This document shows, in pieces, positions 7,949 through 18,230 of a DNA stretch of 64,000 bases (positions are counted from its first letter, which is position 1; every line of letters begins with the position of its first letter). Position numbers and translations under genes: made by a program. This stretch comes from Sphingobacterium deserti (lineage in GTDB: Bacteria; Bacteroidota; Bacteroidia; Sphingobacteriales; Sphingobacteriaceae), in NCBI RefSeq assembly GCF_000757725.1, contig NZ_JJMU01000022.1:62001-126000 (forward strand). Direction: 5' to 3'. A model generated the notes under the pieces. That model had not been told where the DNA came from, ran no database searches, and saw only the letters and a list, made by a program, of their open reading frames with translations.

Positions 7949-9229
7949 ATGAGTTCAACACCTACCGGAAAAACTGAGTTCCGCCCCATGGCGATCTGCT
8001 GTGCACTTTTTTTTATTCTTGGCTTTATAACCTGGGCTAATGGTACACTGATTCCATTTCTGAAAATTGCCTGTAACCTAGAAACGGATTTACAAGCTTT
8101 TTTCGTCACTTTTGCTTCGTACATCGCCTATTTCTTCCTCGCGATACCAAGCTCTTGGATTATCAAAAAAATTGGATTTCAGAATGGGTTGGTTGTCAGC
8201 TTGATTATACTAGGACTGGGATCTTTGATATTCATACCTGCGGCAGACAACAGAAGCTACGGGCTTTTCCTTGCAGGCATCTTTATACAAGGCTCGGGAA
8301 TGGCGCTGCTACAAACGGCTGTCAACCCTTATTTAAGCATTATTGGCCCGATCGATAGCGCTGCACAGCGCATTTCAATTGCCGGCTTTTTTAATAAAAC
8401 GGCCGGTATTATTGTGCCTATCCTTTTTGGCACATTGTTCCTGAAAGATGCAGGCAAGGTAACGGCACAACTAGAAGCTGTGACAAACGTAGCAGAGCAG
8501 AACGCTATTCTGGATGTGCTTATAGCAAGAGTACACACGCCATACATCTCTTTGGCCGTAATATTCGTGGCATTTGCCGTATTCCTAAAATTCACCAATT
8601 TACCAGAGGTTGATGTAGATGCGGAAGAAGAGGTTGATCCAACACAGGTTGCTGTGGTTCGAAAAACTAGTGTATTTCAATTTCCTCATCTGTTCCTTGG
8701 ATCTTTAGCGATTTTCTTCTGCGTTGCGGTGGAAGTTATGGCCGGAGATATTATCGGGGTATATGGCAGAGAATTAAATGTGAGCAGTTTCTTTGTAACC
8801 TATGCTACTGCATTTACTCTTGTCTGTATGCTAGTGGGGTACATTGTTGGTATTATCGCCATCCCGAAATATGTATCGCAGCAATTTGCGCTTCGTATTT
8901 GTACCATCGTGGGAATTCTCTTCACGGCAATCTCCGTGTTTACGACCGGCACTATATCCTTTATTTTCGTTGCTCTATTGGGTATCGCGAACTCCCTGAT
9001 GTGGCCCGCAATATTTCCTTTAGGAATTAAAGGATTAGGGCGATTCACAAAAACAGGATCAGCCATTATGATTATGGGAATCGCAGGTGGCGCTATATGG
9101 CCATTAGTTTATGGATATTTAAAAGATTCTTTACAGATCGATTTTCAACATGCTTTTCTTTACGCCATGATACCAGCGTATCTATACATTCTGTTTTTCG
9201 CAGTAAAAGGCCACAAAGCGGGAAAGTAA
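7949..9229 (+). CDS. sugar:proton symporter, MFS FucP/GluP family
   Basis: Inner-membrane permease of 426 residues with about 12 hydrophobic segments. The early FFILGFITWANGTLIPFL and the QTAVNPYLSIIGP stretch followed by AAQRISIAGFFNKTAG are typical of the L-fucose and glucose/galactose branch of the major facilitator superfamily. The sugar cannot be told from sequence; no catabolic genes are adjacent. It stands alone between two terminators. A perfect 12-bp inverted repeat just upstream suggests regulation at the leader or by a repressor. Start chosen at the only sensible ATG, before a hydrophilic N-terminus of about 12 residues. Confidence 0.88.
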   Translation: MSSTPTGKTEFRPMAICCALFFILGFITWANGTLIPFLKIACNLETDLQAFFVTFASYIAYFFLAIPSSWIIKKIGFQNGLVVSLIILGLGSLIFIPAADNRSYGLFLAGIFIQGSGMALLQTAVNPYLSIIGPIDSAAQRISIAGFFNKTAGIIVPILFGTLFLKDAGKVTAQLEAVTNVAEQNAILDVLIARVHTPYISLAVIFVAFAVFLKFTNLPEVDVDAEEEVDPTQVAVVRKTSVFQFPHLFLGSLAIFFCVAVEVMAGDIIGVYGRELNVSSFFVTYATAFTLVCMLVGYIVGIIAIPKYVSQQFALRICTIVGILFTAISVFTTGTISFIFVALLGIANSLMWPAIFPLGIKGLGRFTKTGSAIMIMGIAGGAIWPLVYGYLKDSLQIDFQHAFLYAMIPAYLYILFFAVKGHKAGK

Positions 9230-9261
9230 ACCTGCAATAATATTCTAGATGTGCTAAAATT

Positions 9262-9305
9262 AACCCGATGCGCTTAGTGATTTGAAGCTTAGCACATCGG
9301 GTTTT
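9262..9305 (+). terminator. terminator downstream of the sugar permease
   Basis: Imperfect inverted repeat (14 of 16 positions) beginning AACCCGATG and ending CATCGGGTT, followed by TTTCATTT. It lies 32 bp after the permease stop. The right arm can pair instead with GATGTGCTAA at 9248-9257. Confidence 0.7.
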
Positions 9306-9560
9306 CATTTGCATTGCCACAAATGCTTCCCTAAGTTTCCCTGCTAAACACCCGATATACCATTTCCAAGAGTTTAAATCAGTGGGCAAATGTGGGTGTT
9401 TACTAAAAAAAGATGTGAAGAAATGTAGGGCATTGGTCTCGGCTTCAATACTAAACCAGAAGCATTCGTGTGTGAACTTTACAAGGTCTATTTATAGTTG
9501 TGTGGGCACTGCGGGCTATCACTATTCTTCTACAAGTTCCCATAGGATGTGTACACCTGC
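9306..9560. other. non-coding spacer between convergent genes
   Basis: Between the two convergent terminators I see no open frame with protein-like composition, no RNA gene and no repeat. A frame from about 9382 to 9597 on the plus strand lacks any recognisable protein pattern and I do not accept it. Confidence 0.5.
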
Positions 9561-9590
9561 AAAAAAGGAGCTGCTCGCGCAACTCCCTTT
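9561..9590 (-). terminator. intrinsic terminator of the tail-specific protease gene
   Basis: On the minus strand AAAGGGAGTTGC pairs, with one bulge and one mismatch, to GCAGCTCCTTT around a GCGA-type loop and runs into six Ts. It sits 27 bp beyond the protease stop codon. Confidence 0.7.
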
Positions 9591-9616
9591 AATATAACTC
9601 CGTCTTCAACAGAATA

Positions 9617-11737
9617 TTATTTTTTGACCAAATTTATCATATCGGCCATGACATTCATACTTTCATCCAATACGAAATCAAAATCTGTTTTCGGCTGTGG
9701 TTCTCCCTCTTTCCAAAGTGGAAGATTACGTAATTGAAGCCCCTGATTGATTCGTGATCGGTTTTTTGCTTTTGCTTTATCGCGTTCCTTCTGCAATTCA
9801 ACCTGGTTTAAACTGATCTCCTGAAGAGAGTCAAGTTTTGTAAATTCATCGATATCTTCCAACAGATATTTGTACTCAGGTGATTTACTCATTCTCGCCT
9901 GATGTATGCTGTTCAGCTTTTCATTCACGCTCGCTAAATCTGCCACCCGTTTAAAAGAGGATGGCTTAATTTGATCCCAAGGCAGTGCAGATGGTTCCGA
10001 GCTTTCGCCAAACTTTTCTGCTGTGTACTGCGTTGGGAAGACAACATCCGGCGTTACGCCTCGGTGTTGCGTGCTGCTACCTGTCACTCGGTAGAACTTA
10101 CCCATCGTGATGTTAATTTGTCCAAACTCCGGCGCTCCATTAGGGGTATCTGGATCTTTATCTTCGCCTTTCGCTTTCAATAATAATTTATTGGTAGCGC
10201 TAATGAAACGAGACATCTCAATGGCCGATTGTACCGTACCTTTACCATACGATTGCGAACCAAGTACAACACCTCTTCCGTAATCCTGGATCGCTCCAGC
10301 GAAAATTTCAGATGCCGACGCCGAAAAACGATTAATGATCACACCGAATGGACCATCCCAAGAAACCCCGGCTTGCTCGTCACTATCTATTTCAACCCTA
10401 TCGCGCACGTCACGGACTTGCACGACAGGCCCCTTATCAATAAACAATCCGGTCAATTCTATGGCCTCTTGTAAAGAACCTCCACCATTGTTGCGTAAAT
10501 CCAACACAACAGCATCAACTTTCTCCTGACGAAGCGTGTCTAAAATCAGACGCACATCCCGTGTGGTACTTTTATAGTTAGGATCACGCTTCCGGTAAGC
10601 ATCAAAATCGATATAAAACTTGGGTAACTTGATAAGACCGACTTTGTAGGTTTTACCATCTTCGCCCTTAATCTGTTTGATCTCTTTTTGAGCAGATTCT
10701 TCAGCCAACACGATCTTCTCCCGTTTTAGGTCCACAATTTTTGGTTGTGCTGTCAACTCTTTTCCGGCCGGAATAATCTTAAGACGTACCGTCGTTCCTT
10801 TTGGTCCTTTAATTTTTGCTACCGCAGCATCCAAACGCCAGCCGATAATATCGTCAAATTCGCCATCTCCCTGTGCGACGCCAATTATCCGATCGTCGAC
10901 ATTCAAGCTTTTGTCTTTAAATGCCGGACCGCCAGCAATAATTTCCTTGATAGTAACCATTTCGTTTTCCATTTGCAGTCGCGCCCCAATGCCTTCAAAC
11001 GTATTGGACATGCCTTCATTAAATGCCTGCGCGAATGATGGATTGTAATACGTGGTATGTGGATCAACAGCATCTGTTAGCGATGTCATGACGAGCTGGA
11101 AAGCATCGTTGGAATTTGTCTTCTTTGCCTGCGATATAATATTTTGATAACGCTTACGCAATGTTTCCTTATGTTTTTCCACATCCACGGAATCCTTTTC
11201 CGTGCTTGTCAAACGAAGGTTTAATAAATCATATTTTACTCGCTTGCGCCACTGATCTTTCAACTCTGCATCACTCTTGAAATAAGGCAATTTTTCCCTG
11301 TAAGCGACATAGTTCTCATTCACATTGAAATCATGCTTCGCATCAATTTGGGTGAGCGCATATTCCATCGCTTCCAAATAACGCTTGGAGTAAACATTGA
11401 AGATATAAAACGGAGCAGATAAATCTCCCTTTCTAAAATCCTGACTGATGGTATTTTCAAATTGCTTAAAATCATCTACATCAGATTGCAACAAGTAGTT
11501 GCGCCCTTGATCCATCGACTTTAGCAGATTAGCAAAGACAATACGCGACAGTGAGTCTGTCATGGGCACCTTCTTGTAGCTGTAATTCTCTAAAAGATTA
11601 GCCACTTCCGAAGCAATCACCTGATGCTGGGCAGATGGCTTCAATTCCAACATCCCTTCCTCCAAATTCACACGGGGTTTTGATCCACAGGCAACGACAG
11701 AAATCAATGCCAGACCAAATACAATATTCTTAAACAT
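9617..11737 (-). CDS. prc: carboxy-terminal processing (tail-specific) protease, S41 family
   Basis: Envelope serine protease of 706 residues, matching the long Prc/Tsp branch. The N-terminus MFKNIVFGLALISVVACGSK is a lipoprotein signal with Cys17 as lipid site. A Tsp N-terminal helical region is followed by a PDZ domain (about 250-330, with IIAGGPAFKDKSLNVDDRI) and the S41 core, with the catalytic Ser476 in SASASE and Lys499 in GKGTVQ, then the DUF3340-type tail. It likely trims or degrades periplasmic proteins marked at their C-termini. The frame is open 24 bases further upstream, but the signal peptide fits this Met. Transcribed alone. Confidence 0.92.
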   Translation of the reverse strand: MFKNIVFGLALISVVACGSKPRVNLEEGMLELKPSAQHQVIASEVANLLENYSYKKVPMTDSLSRIVFANLLKSMDQGRNYLLQSDVDDFKQFENTISQDFRKGDLSAPFYIFNVYSKRYLEAMEYALTQIDAKHDFNVNENYVAYREKLPYFKSDAELKDQWRKRVKYDLLNLRLTSTEKDSVDVEKHKETLRKRYQNIISQAKKTNSNDAFQLVMTSLTDAVDPHTTYYNPSFAQAFNEGMSNTFEGIGARLQMENEMVTIKEIIAGGPAFKDKSLNVDDRIIGVAQGDGEFDDIIGWRLDAAVAKIKGPKGTTVRLKIIPAGKELTAQPKIVDLKREKIVLAEESAQKEIKQIKGEDGKTYKVGLIKLPKFYIDFDAYRKRDPNYKSTTRDVRLILDTLRQEKVDAVVLDLRNNGGGSLQEAIELTGLFIDKGPVVQVRDVRDRVEIDSDEQAGVSWDGPFGVIINRFSASASEIFAGAIQDYGRGVVLGSQSYGKGTVQSAIEMSRFISATNKLLLKAKGEDKDPDTPNGAPEFGQINITMGKFYRVTGSSTQHRGVTPDVVFPTQYTAEKFGESSEPSALPWDQIKPSSFKRVADLASVNEKLNSIHQARMSKSPEYKYLLEDIDEFTKLDSLQEISLNQVELQKERDKAKAKNRSRINQGLQLRNLPLWKEGEPQPKTDFDFVLDESMNVMADMINLVKK

Positions 11738-12130
11738 ATAAGAGATTTTATTTAAACACATTTACTGCAATATTTTCAGTATCTAAGCCCCTTAACCGGG
11801 CTTTCCTTCCGCTAAAAATACTGAAAACGAACTATAAAATAACGGCTGTCTTTTAAAATAATTTCATTAAGATACCGATTTCGAATTAAATTACGTTCAG
11901 ATAACCAAATATCTAGCCAAACTTTGTGTAAATATTCGATTACAACAGTGTTAAGCCCCTTTTTTCTTCCTATCCGCTAGATGTTAAACTAAGTTAAATC
12001 CCTCCTCCATTTGCGACCGGCATGCTCACTGGCCGGCTAATCTAGCTGATTTTTATGGAACTGCCCGTATTGATCACAACTGCTGTAAGAAACTTTTTAT
12101 ACATTTGAAAAAACAGCAAAAGATCTTACT
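11738..12130. other. divergent intergenic region, protease / TPR gene
   Basis: No gene seen in 393 bases. It holds a nested inverted repeat close to the protease start (TTTTCAGTAT at 11773-11782 with ATACTGAAAA at 11818-11827, and AAGCCC/GGGCTT inside) and a TACATTTG at 12100-12107, an exact -7 match 23 bases before the TPR gene start. Promoters for both genes are expected here. Confidence 0.5.
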
Positions 12131-13243
12131 ATGCAATCATTCGTGAAATACGCCATCCATATATCTTCTATCATGCTGCTACTTACGGTAGCTTTACCAG
12201 CCATCTCACAGGAACAAAGTGTGCCTTTGGATCCGGCAGGCTACATCACGAAATACGACACGAAATTCAATGGGGTTGGTCCGGCTGTGTACGTACTGCC
12301 CGCGCCTCGTACCAGACAGGAATTATTGACAGACTCCTACGCAGCCAAAGTAGACTTTCAAGATAGTATCGACCGCGCGCTAGATTTTCAACGACTTTTG
12401 GAGGACTTTAAACCGACCAGTAATTTCTCTAATATTCAATATTTGCTGACTCCACAGCCCTCTTCAGCCTTAGCTTGGAACACACTTATCCAAGAGGAAT
12501 TAAAGCGTGGGAATTATAATACCGCTTATGGAATTCTACATGCCTATGCAGCGGCGTCACTTCGCGATGGATCTGTTCCGCAGACACTCGGGTTATTGCA
12601 AACCGCACTACAGCATGCACAAAAAACAACAAATACTGTAGACATTGCTATCATACAGTATAATCTGGGTAATCTCTATCTATTTGATAAAAATATACAA
12701 CAAGCTGGGTTTTTTCAAGAAGCGTTTTATAAAAGTGCTATGAAACAACAAAGCATTGTCGAGCAAGCGAACTCACTAGTCAAAATTGCATTGATACAGG
12801 CACATGATAAGGATTACCGCTCTGCCGAAAACAATATCATTCGCAAAGCAATACCACTGCTTAATCGGGCGAAAGCATACGACAGAAAGATTATCGCCTG
12901 GGAAAGCTTGGCAAAAATTTACCAAATGCAAAATAAACATACGGAGGCGCAGTGGTTTTTAATTCAAGCAAGAGATTTGGCTAAGAGCAAAAATTACATG
13001 AGTGAATTAGCGGAGATTGAATACATGTTAGCATTCTCCAAATTTAACCAGCAAAACTATAGGGTTGCTCAGAAAGAGTTTATCCAAGCGAACGCCCTAG
13101 CCGAAACAGAAGATAATAAGCTGTTACAATTGGCAATAGCAGATAAGCTAGGCCAAATATACATGCAACAGCTTGATCTGAATAAAGCAGAAGATGCCCT
13201 TGAGCGGTACCAAAATCTCCGCCTGGAATTATTTAAGGATTAA
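12131..13243 (+). CDS. secreted TPR-repeat protein
   Basis: Protein of 370 residues with a Sec signal peptide (hydrophobic run IMLLLTVALPAIS, probable cleavage after ISQ near residue 27). From about residue 110 onward there are degenerate tetratricopeptide helices, for example AIIQYNLGNLYLFDKNIQQA and LQLAIADKLGQIYMQQLDLN. It resembles the sensor-like TPR half of Bacteroidota histidine kinases, but no kinase domain follows. It probably acts as a periplasmic scaffold. No specific function is recognised. Its last 11 bp overlap the convergent phosphopantetheinyl transferase gene. Confidence 0.75.
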   Translation: MQSFVKYAIHISSIMLLLTVALPAISQEQSVPLDPAGYITKYDTKFNGVGPAVYVLPAPRTRQELLTDSYAAKVDFQDSIDRALDFQRLLEDFKPTSNFSNIQYLLTPQPSSALAWNTLIQEELKRGNYNTAYGILHAYAAASLRDGSVPQTLGLLQTALQHAQKTTNTVDIAIIQYNLGNLYLFDKNIQQAGFFQEAFYKSAMKQQSIVEQANSLVKIALIQAHDKDYRSAENNIIRKAIPLLNRAKAYDRKIIAWESLAKIYQMQNKHTEAQWFLIQARDLAKSKNYMSELAEIEYMLAFSKFNQQNYRVAQKEFIQANALAETEDNKLLQLAIADKLGQIYMQQLDLNKAEDALERYQNLRLELFKD

Positions 13244-13880
13244 GACCTTCAACAACGTAGCCAAGCATGTAGTCTTGGAACTTTTCGTAATAGACTTGGA
13301 AGGCGAAAGATTTCGATTCTTTTCGTAACAGAAGCGTCATGACACCTTGTGGTTTGTATTGAAATGGCAGTATCGTCATATCATCCAAAAATGACACGCC
13401 CTTGTTGCCCTGAAGTTTGTACACCGCTTCTTTTGCACACCAACAGGCATACAGTTGCTCCACATTATCTTCCTTTATGAAAGCGAGTTCAGTCGGTTTT
13501 AGAAACTTTTCTTTAATGCGCAGTACCTTATCTTTTATGATTTCTAAATCTATACCGCATTTACCTTTTCCACTCATCAATACCCCTGCATATTCATACG
13601 AATGTGTCAAGGAAATCTCAAAGGGGTAGTCCGGCAAAAAAGGCTTTCCATTTTCATCTGAGGGACAAGAGATGTAATCTTCTGTTTTTAACAGATAACG
13701 GAGTAAAACACGCGTAGTTAACCAATGCAACGTGCGCTTGCCTTTAGATAAACTTTCGAGTTTCGCCCTTTCCCTTTCATCAAGTTGTATTCGGCACAAC
13801 AGCTCCTCAACTGTTTCTTCAATTTTCCAAATGGCAAACTTCGTATCGCTATTCAACTCCCGGAGATATACTAGCCCCAT
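13233..13880 (-). CDS. 4'-phosphopantetheinyl transferase
   Basis: Sfp-like enzyme of 215 residues that moves 4'-phosphopantetheine from CoA to a serine of carrier proteins. Seen: the Mg-binding GIDLE with Asp111 and Glu113, and WCAKEAVYK at 147-155 with Lys150, Glu151 and Lys155, the two family signatures. Sfp-type length suggests a broad or secondary-metabolism role. With a pigment-type ketosynthase locus about 10 kb away, priming of those carrier proteins is plausible, but that is inference; it could also be the cell's only such transferase. It overlaps the TPR gene tail to tail. Confidence 0.88.
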   Translation of the reverse strand: MGLVYLRELNSDTKFAIWKIEETVEELLCRIQLDERERAKLESLSKGKRTLHWLTTRVLLRYLLKTEDYISCPSDENGKPFLPDYPFEISLTHSYEYAGVLMSGKGKCGIDLEIIKDKVLRIKEKFLKPTELAFIKEDNVEQLYACWCAKEAVYKLQGNKGVSFLDDMTILPFQYKPQGVMTLLLRKESKSFAFQVYYEKFQDYMLGYVVEGLNP

Positions 13881-13976
13881 ATAAAAAGTGTTATTAATGA
13901 TTTAAAGACCAATATATGTTTAAAAATCCGAAGATTCGTAGGAATGAAATCGATGCTACAAAATTAACAGTTAAAG

Positions 13977-14007
13977 TTGCTGAAATTGAAGCAATAGTGT
14001 ATTTTTG
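13977..14007 (+). promoter_or_regulatory. putative promoter of dcd
   Basis: TTG at 13977-13979, 20 bases of spacing and TATTTTTG at 14000-14007 form a good Bacteroidota -33/-7 promoter, 46 bases before the dcd ATG. Confidence 0.6.
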
Positions 14008-14053
14008 AAGTCCTCTTTCATAACCTGAGAGCGAGGATCTTGACGTATTACAC

Positions 14054-14590
14054 ATGATATTATCAGACAAAAGAATTTTAGAAGAGATTGATAACGGAAT
14101 GATCGTTATTGAGCCATTCGACAGAAAATGCTTAGGAACAAATTCTTACGATGTCCATCTAGGAAAGTATTTGGCGACTTACAAAAGTGAGGTACTAGAT
14201 GCAAAAAAACACAACGAAATTGAACACTTTGAAATACCTGAGGAAGGCTATATACTCCAGCCCGGAACGCTATATCTAGGTGTAACATTGGAGTATACAG
14301 AAACGCACGCTCATGTTCCTTTTCTGGAAGGAAAATCCAGTACAGGACGTTTGGGCATCGATATACATGCTACAGCGGGCAAGGGTGATGTGGGATTTTG
14401 CAACACATGGACATTGGAAATTTCTGCTGCACAACCTGTACGTGTTTATGCGGGAATGCCGATTGGACAGCTCATTTACTTTGTTGTTGAAGGTGACATT
14501 GAAACGCCATACAACAGTAAGGGAAATGCGAAGTATAATAATAAGACAATCCGCCCTGTCGAAAGCATGATGTGGAAAAACTCTTTTTAA
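14054..14590 (+). CDS. dcd: dCTP deaminase
   Basis: Enzyme of 178 residues that deaminates dCTP to dUTP for thymidylate synthesis. Seen: the trimeric dUTPase/Dcd fold signature EGKSSTGRLGIDIHATAG at about 92-109, NTWTLEIS with Glu122 as the probable catalytic base, and the flexible C-terminal tail YNSKGNAKYNNK that closes over the triphosphate. The arginine of many Dcd proteins in the ERSS segment is Lys here. Whether this is mono- or bifunctional (dUTP-forming or dUMP-forming) cannot be told. Single-gene unit with its own promoter and a strong terminator. Confidence 0.9.
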   Translation: MILSDKRILEEIDNGMIVIEPFDRKCLGTNSYDVHLGKYLATYKSEVLDAKKHNEIEHFEIPEEGYILQPGTLYLGVTLEYTETHAHVPFLEGKSSTGRLGIDIHATAGKGDVGFCNTWTLEISAAQPVRVYAGMPIGQLIYFVVEGDIETPYNSKGNAKYNNKTIRPVESMMWKNSF

Positions 14591-14594
14591 TATA

Positions 14595-14629
14595 AAGAGT
14601 AGCGGTTTGTCGAGCAAACCGCTACTCTT
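14595..14629. terminator. strong hairpin between dcd and prfB
   Basis: A perfect 15-bp stem AAGAGTAGCGGTTTG / CAAACCGCTACTCTT with a five-base loop lies between the convergent dcd and prfB genes. T-runs flanking it are weak, but position and stability indicate bidirectional termination. Confidence 0.75.
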
Positions 14630-14642
14630 AGGCTATAAGGCT

Positions 14643-15726
14643 TTAGCCGCCGAATTCCATCAAGTAAGATTTTAAAAATTCATCCAAATCGCCATCTAAT
14701 ACGGCTTGCGTATTTGATGTTTCCGTACCTGTTCGTAGATCTTTGATTAGCTTATAGGGATGTAAAACATAGTTGCGGATTTGCGATCCCCATTCTATTT
14801 TTTTCTTAGAACCCTCAATTGCAGCTGTAGCCTCCTGCCGTTTCCGCATCTCTATTTCATAAAGCTGTGATTTCAGCAATCGAAGTGCATTCTCTTTGTT
14901 TTGCAATTGAGAACGCGACTCCTGATTTTTGATAATGATACCAGTAGGCTTATGATGTAGTCGAACAGCCGTTTCTACCTTATTGACGTTTTGTCCACCT
15001 GCGCCGCCCGAGCGAAACGTATCCCATTCGATTTCGGAATCTTTAACCTCTATTTCTATGTTATCATCTACCAGTGGATAAACATATACAGAGGCAAATG
15101 AGGTATGACGTTTAGCGTTCGAATCAAACGGAGAGATTCGCACCAACCGGTGCACGCCGTTCTCCCCTTTCAAGTAGCCGTAGGAAAAATTGCCCGAAAA
15201 CTGTAATGTTACCGTCTTTATACCGGCCACATCGCCTTCCTGATGATCTTGCTCCGTTACTTTGCACCCATGCTTTTCACCCCACATAATATACATCCGC
15301 ATCAGCATTGCCGCCCAGTCGCATGATTCGGTACCGCCGGCACCCGCTGTGATCTGCAGGATCGCGTCAAGCTGATCTTCCTCAGCACTGAGCATATTTT
15401 TAAACTCCAGTTCTTCTACTTGATGCAAAGCATCTTGATATTGCCCTTCTACATCTTGCTCCGTAGCATCACCAGACTGCATGAATTCATACATCACGCC
15501 GGCATCTTCCACAGCTGCTGCAACCTCATCAAAATGCTCCGTCCATACTTTCAGGTTCTTTATCTCATGTAAAACCTTTTCAGCAGCCTTTGGAGCATCC
15601 CAAAAATCGGCTTGTAATGTTATCTCTGTATTCTTAGCTATTTCTTCTTTCTTGGCATCAATGTCAAAGATGCCTCCTTAGGGACGTAACTCTATCCCTC
15701 AAGTCCTGAATCTGTTCTTTGGTCAT
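14643..15726 (-). CDS. prfB: peptide chain release factor 2 with programmed +1 frameshift
   Basis: RF2 recognises UGA and UAA and releases the peptide. The gene is in two frames: an ATG at 15726 begins [20 protein letters not shown], then an in-frame TGA at codon 21 (15666-15664). The site reads AGG AGG CAT CTT TGA C; a +1 slip on CTT continues with Asp in the second frame for about 340 more codons, giving about 360 residues. SPF at about 198-200 reads the stop codon and GGQ at about 243-245 acts in hydrolysis. The slip lets RF2 shortage raise its own synthesis. A short 289-residue call from 15512 would miss the N-terminal domain. Confidence 0.95.
15664..15683 (-). promoter_or_regulatory. RF2 recoding site: SD-like AGGAGG, CTT slip codon, in-frame TGA
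   Basis: On the minus strand AGGAGG is followed by CAT, then CTT TGA C. This is the classical RF2 frameshift cassette, with the Shine-Dalgarno-like element three bases before the slippery CTT. It autoregulates prfB. Confidence 0.92.
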
Positions 15727-15729
15727 AGC

Positions 15730-15737
15730 CAAAAATA
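15730..15737 (-). promoter_or_regulatory. putative -7 promoter box of prfB
   Basis: Minus-strand TATTTTTG, exact to the Bacteroidota -7 consensus, ends three bases before the prfB ATG. Transcription would begin at or next to the start codon. Confidence 0.45.
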
Positions 15738-15814
15738 GAAAGTAAAAACGGAAAAACGTAATCGCGCGTTGGTTATCTTTACATACAAGCTATTCCCATA
15801 AAATTTAAATTTGA

Positions 15815-17503
<1,689 letters not shown>

Positions 17504-17549
17504 ACTATTATCTTCCCTATTATAAAAGTCTATTTTTGTATTTGGCAAT

Positions 17550-17586
17550 AAGGGCTATCTGCTTCTAAGCAGATAGCCCTCTTTTT
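17550..17586. terminator. bidirectional terminator after pgi
   Basis: AGGGCTATCTGC / GCAGATAGCCCT stem (12 bp, TTCTAA loop), preceded by A and followed by CTTTTT. It lies between pgi and the convergent small secreted protein gene, and overlaps that gene's stop. Confidence 0.85.
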
Positions 17587-18067
17587 AATTCCAGGAATAC
17601 CCTATCCCTACGCCAATCCAAAAAGGCATTGTGCCGTCCACTGTATTAAAAAGCGGCGTGTACGTAGCTTGGAAGCCGAAACCATTACCCGTAGGGGTAT
17701 ATCTATAACCGACATCCGCAGAAAATATAACGGATTTGAAATTTTCGGATTTTCTTCCCTTCGGCTCACCATTTATTGCAAAAACACTATTTCCCCCTAC
17801 GATAAAACCGCTCTTTCCTTTGCCAATGACATAGTTAATCCCTACCGGAACAGTATAAATCTTATCAATATCAAATGCGCCAAAACTACTCCCTGCTCCC
17901 GCACGAAAGCCTAACCCATCCGGGTTCTCTTTATTAAATCGCATGTCGAAATTCAGCGAAGTAAAAACACTTGTGCCACCTAACTCAACATAGCCAAACT
18001 TCCGATGTTGTGCAAATATACTGAGCGACATCAGGGATAGTAAAAAAATTAGTGGTGTTCTTTTCAT
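17585..18067 (-). CDS. small secreted protein, possible outer-membrane beta-barrel
   Basis: Protein of 160 residues with a clear Sec signal peptide (MKRTPLIFLLSLMSLSIFA, cleavage near residue 19). The mature part alternates glycine and aromatic residues in short strands (FGYVELGG, GFRAGAGSSFG, GFQATYTPLF) and ends in GVGIGYSWN, an aromatic-rich C-terminal strand like those of outer-membrane barrels. It is small for a porin: about 8 strands at most. No function recognised. Transcribed alone, convergent with pgi. Confidence 0.65.
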   Translation of the reverse strand: MKRTPLIFLLSLMSLSIFAQHRKFGYVELGGTSVFTSLNFDMRFNKENPDGLGFRAGAGSSFGAFDIDKIYTVPVGINYVIGKGKSGFIVGGNSVFAINGEPKGRKSENFKSVIFSADVGYRYTPTGNGFGFQATYTPLFNTVDGTMPFWIGVGIGYSWN

Positions 18068-18230
18068 TGTTCTACTTTTAATCCTACTTACTATTTTCGA
18101 TATTGAAGTTATCTTTTAGTTGCTATGTACTCTTGTACCCGGGTTGTTGTTAGTCATAGTACTGCCCGTCTTATGCAAAAGATAATGCCGATAAAGGATA
18201 TCGTGTTACGGGGCGCTCAGCCAATCACCT

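Noticed and set aside
9382..9597. Plus-strand frame of 71 codons in the permease/protease gap
   Set aside because: Cys/Ser-rich translation, unusual start codon, overlap with the protease terminator and no recognisable pattern.
14643..15512. prfB as an intact 289-residue gene or as a frameshifted pseudogene
   Set aside because: The upstream frame with CTT TGA C and AGGAGG is the standard programmed frameshift, so the gene is whole and functional.
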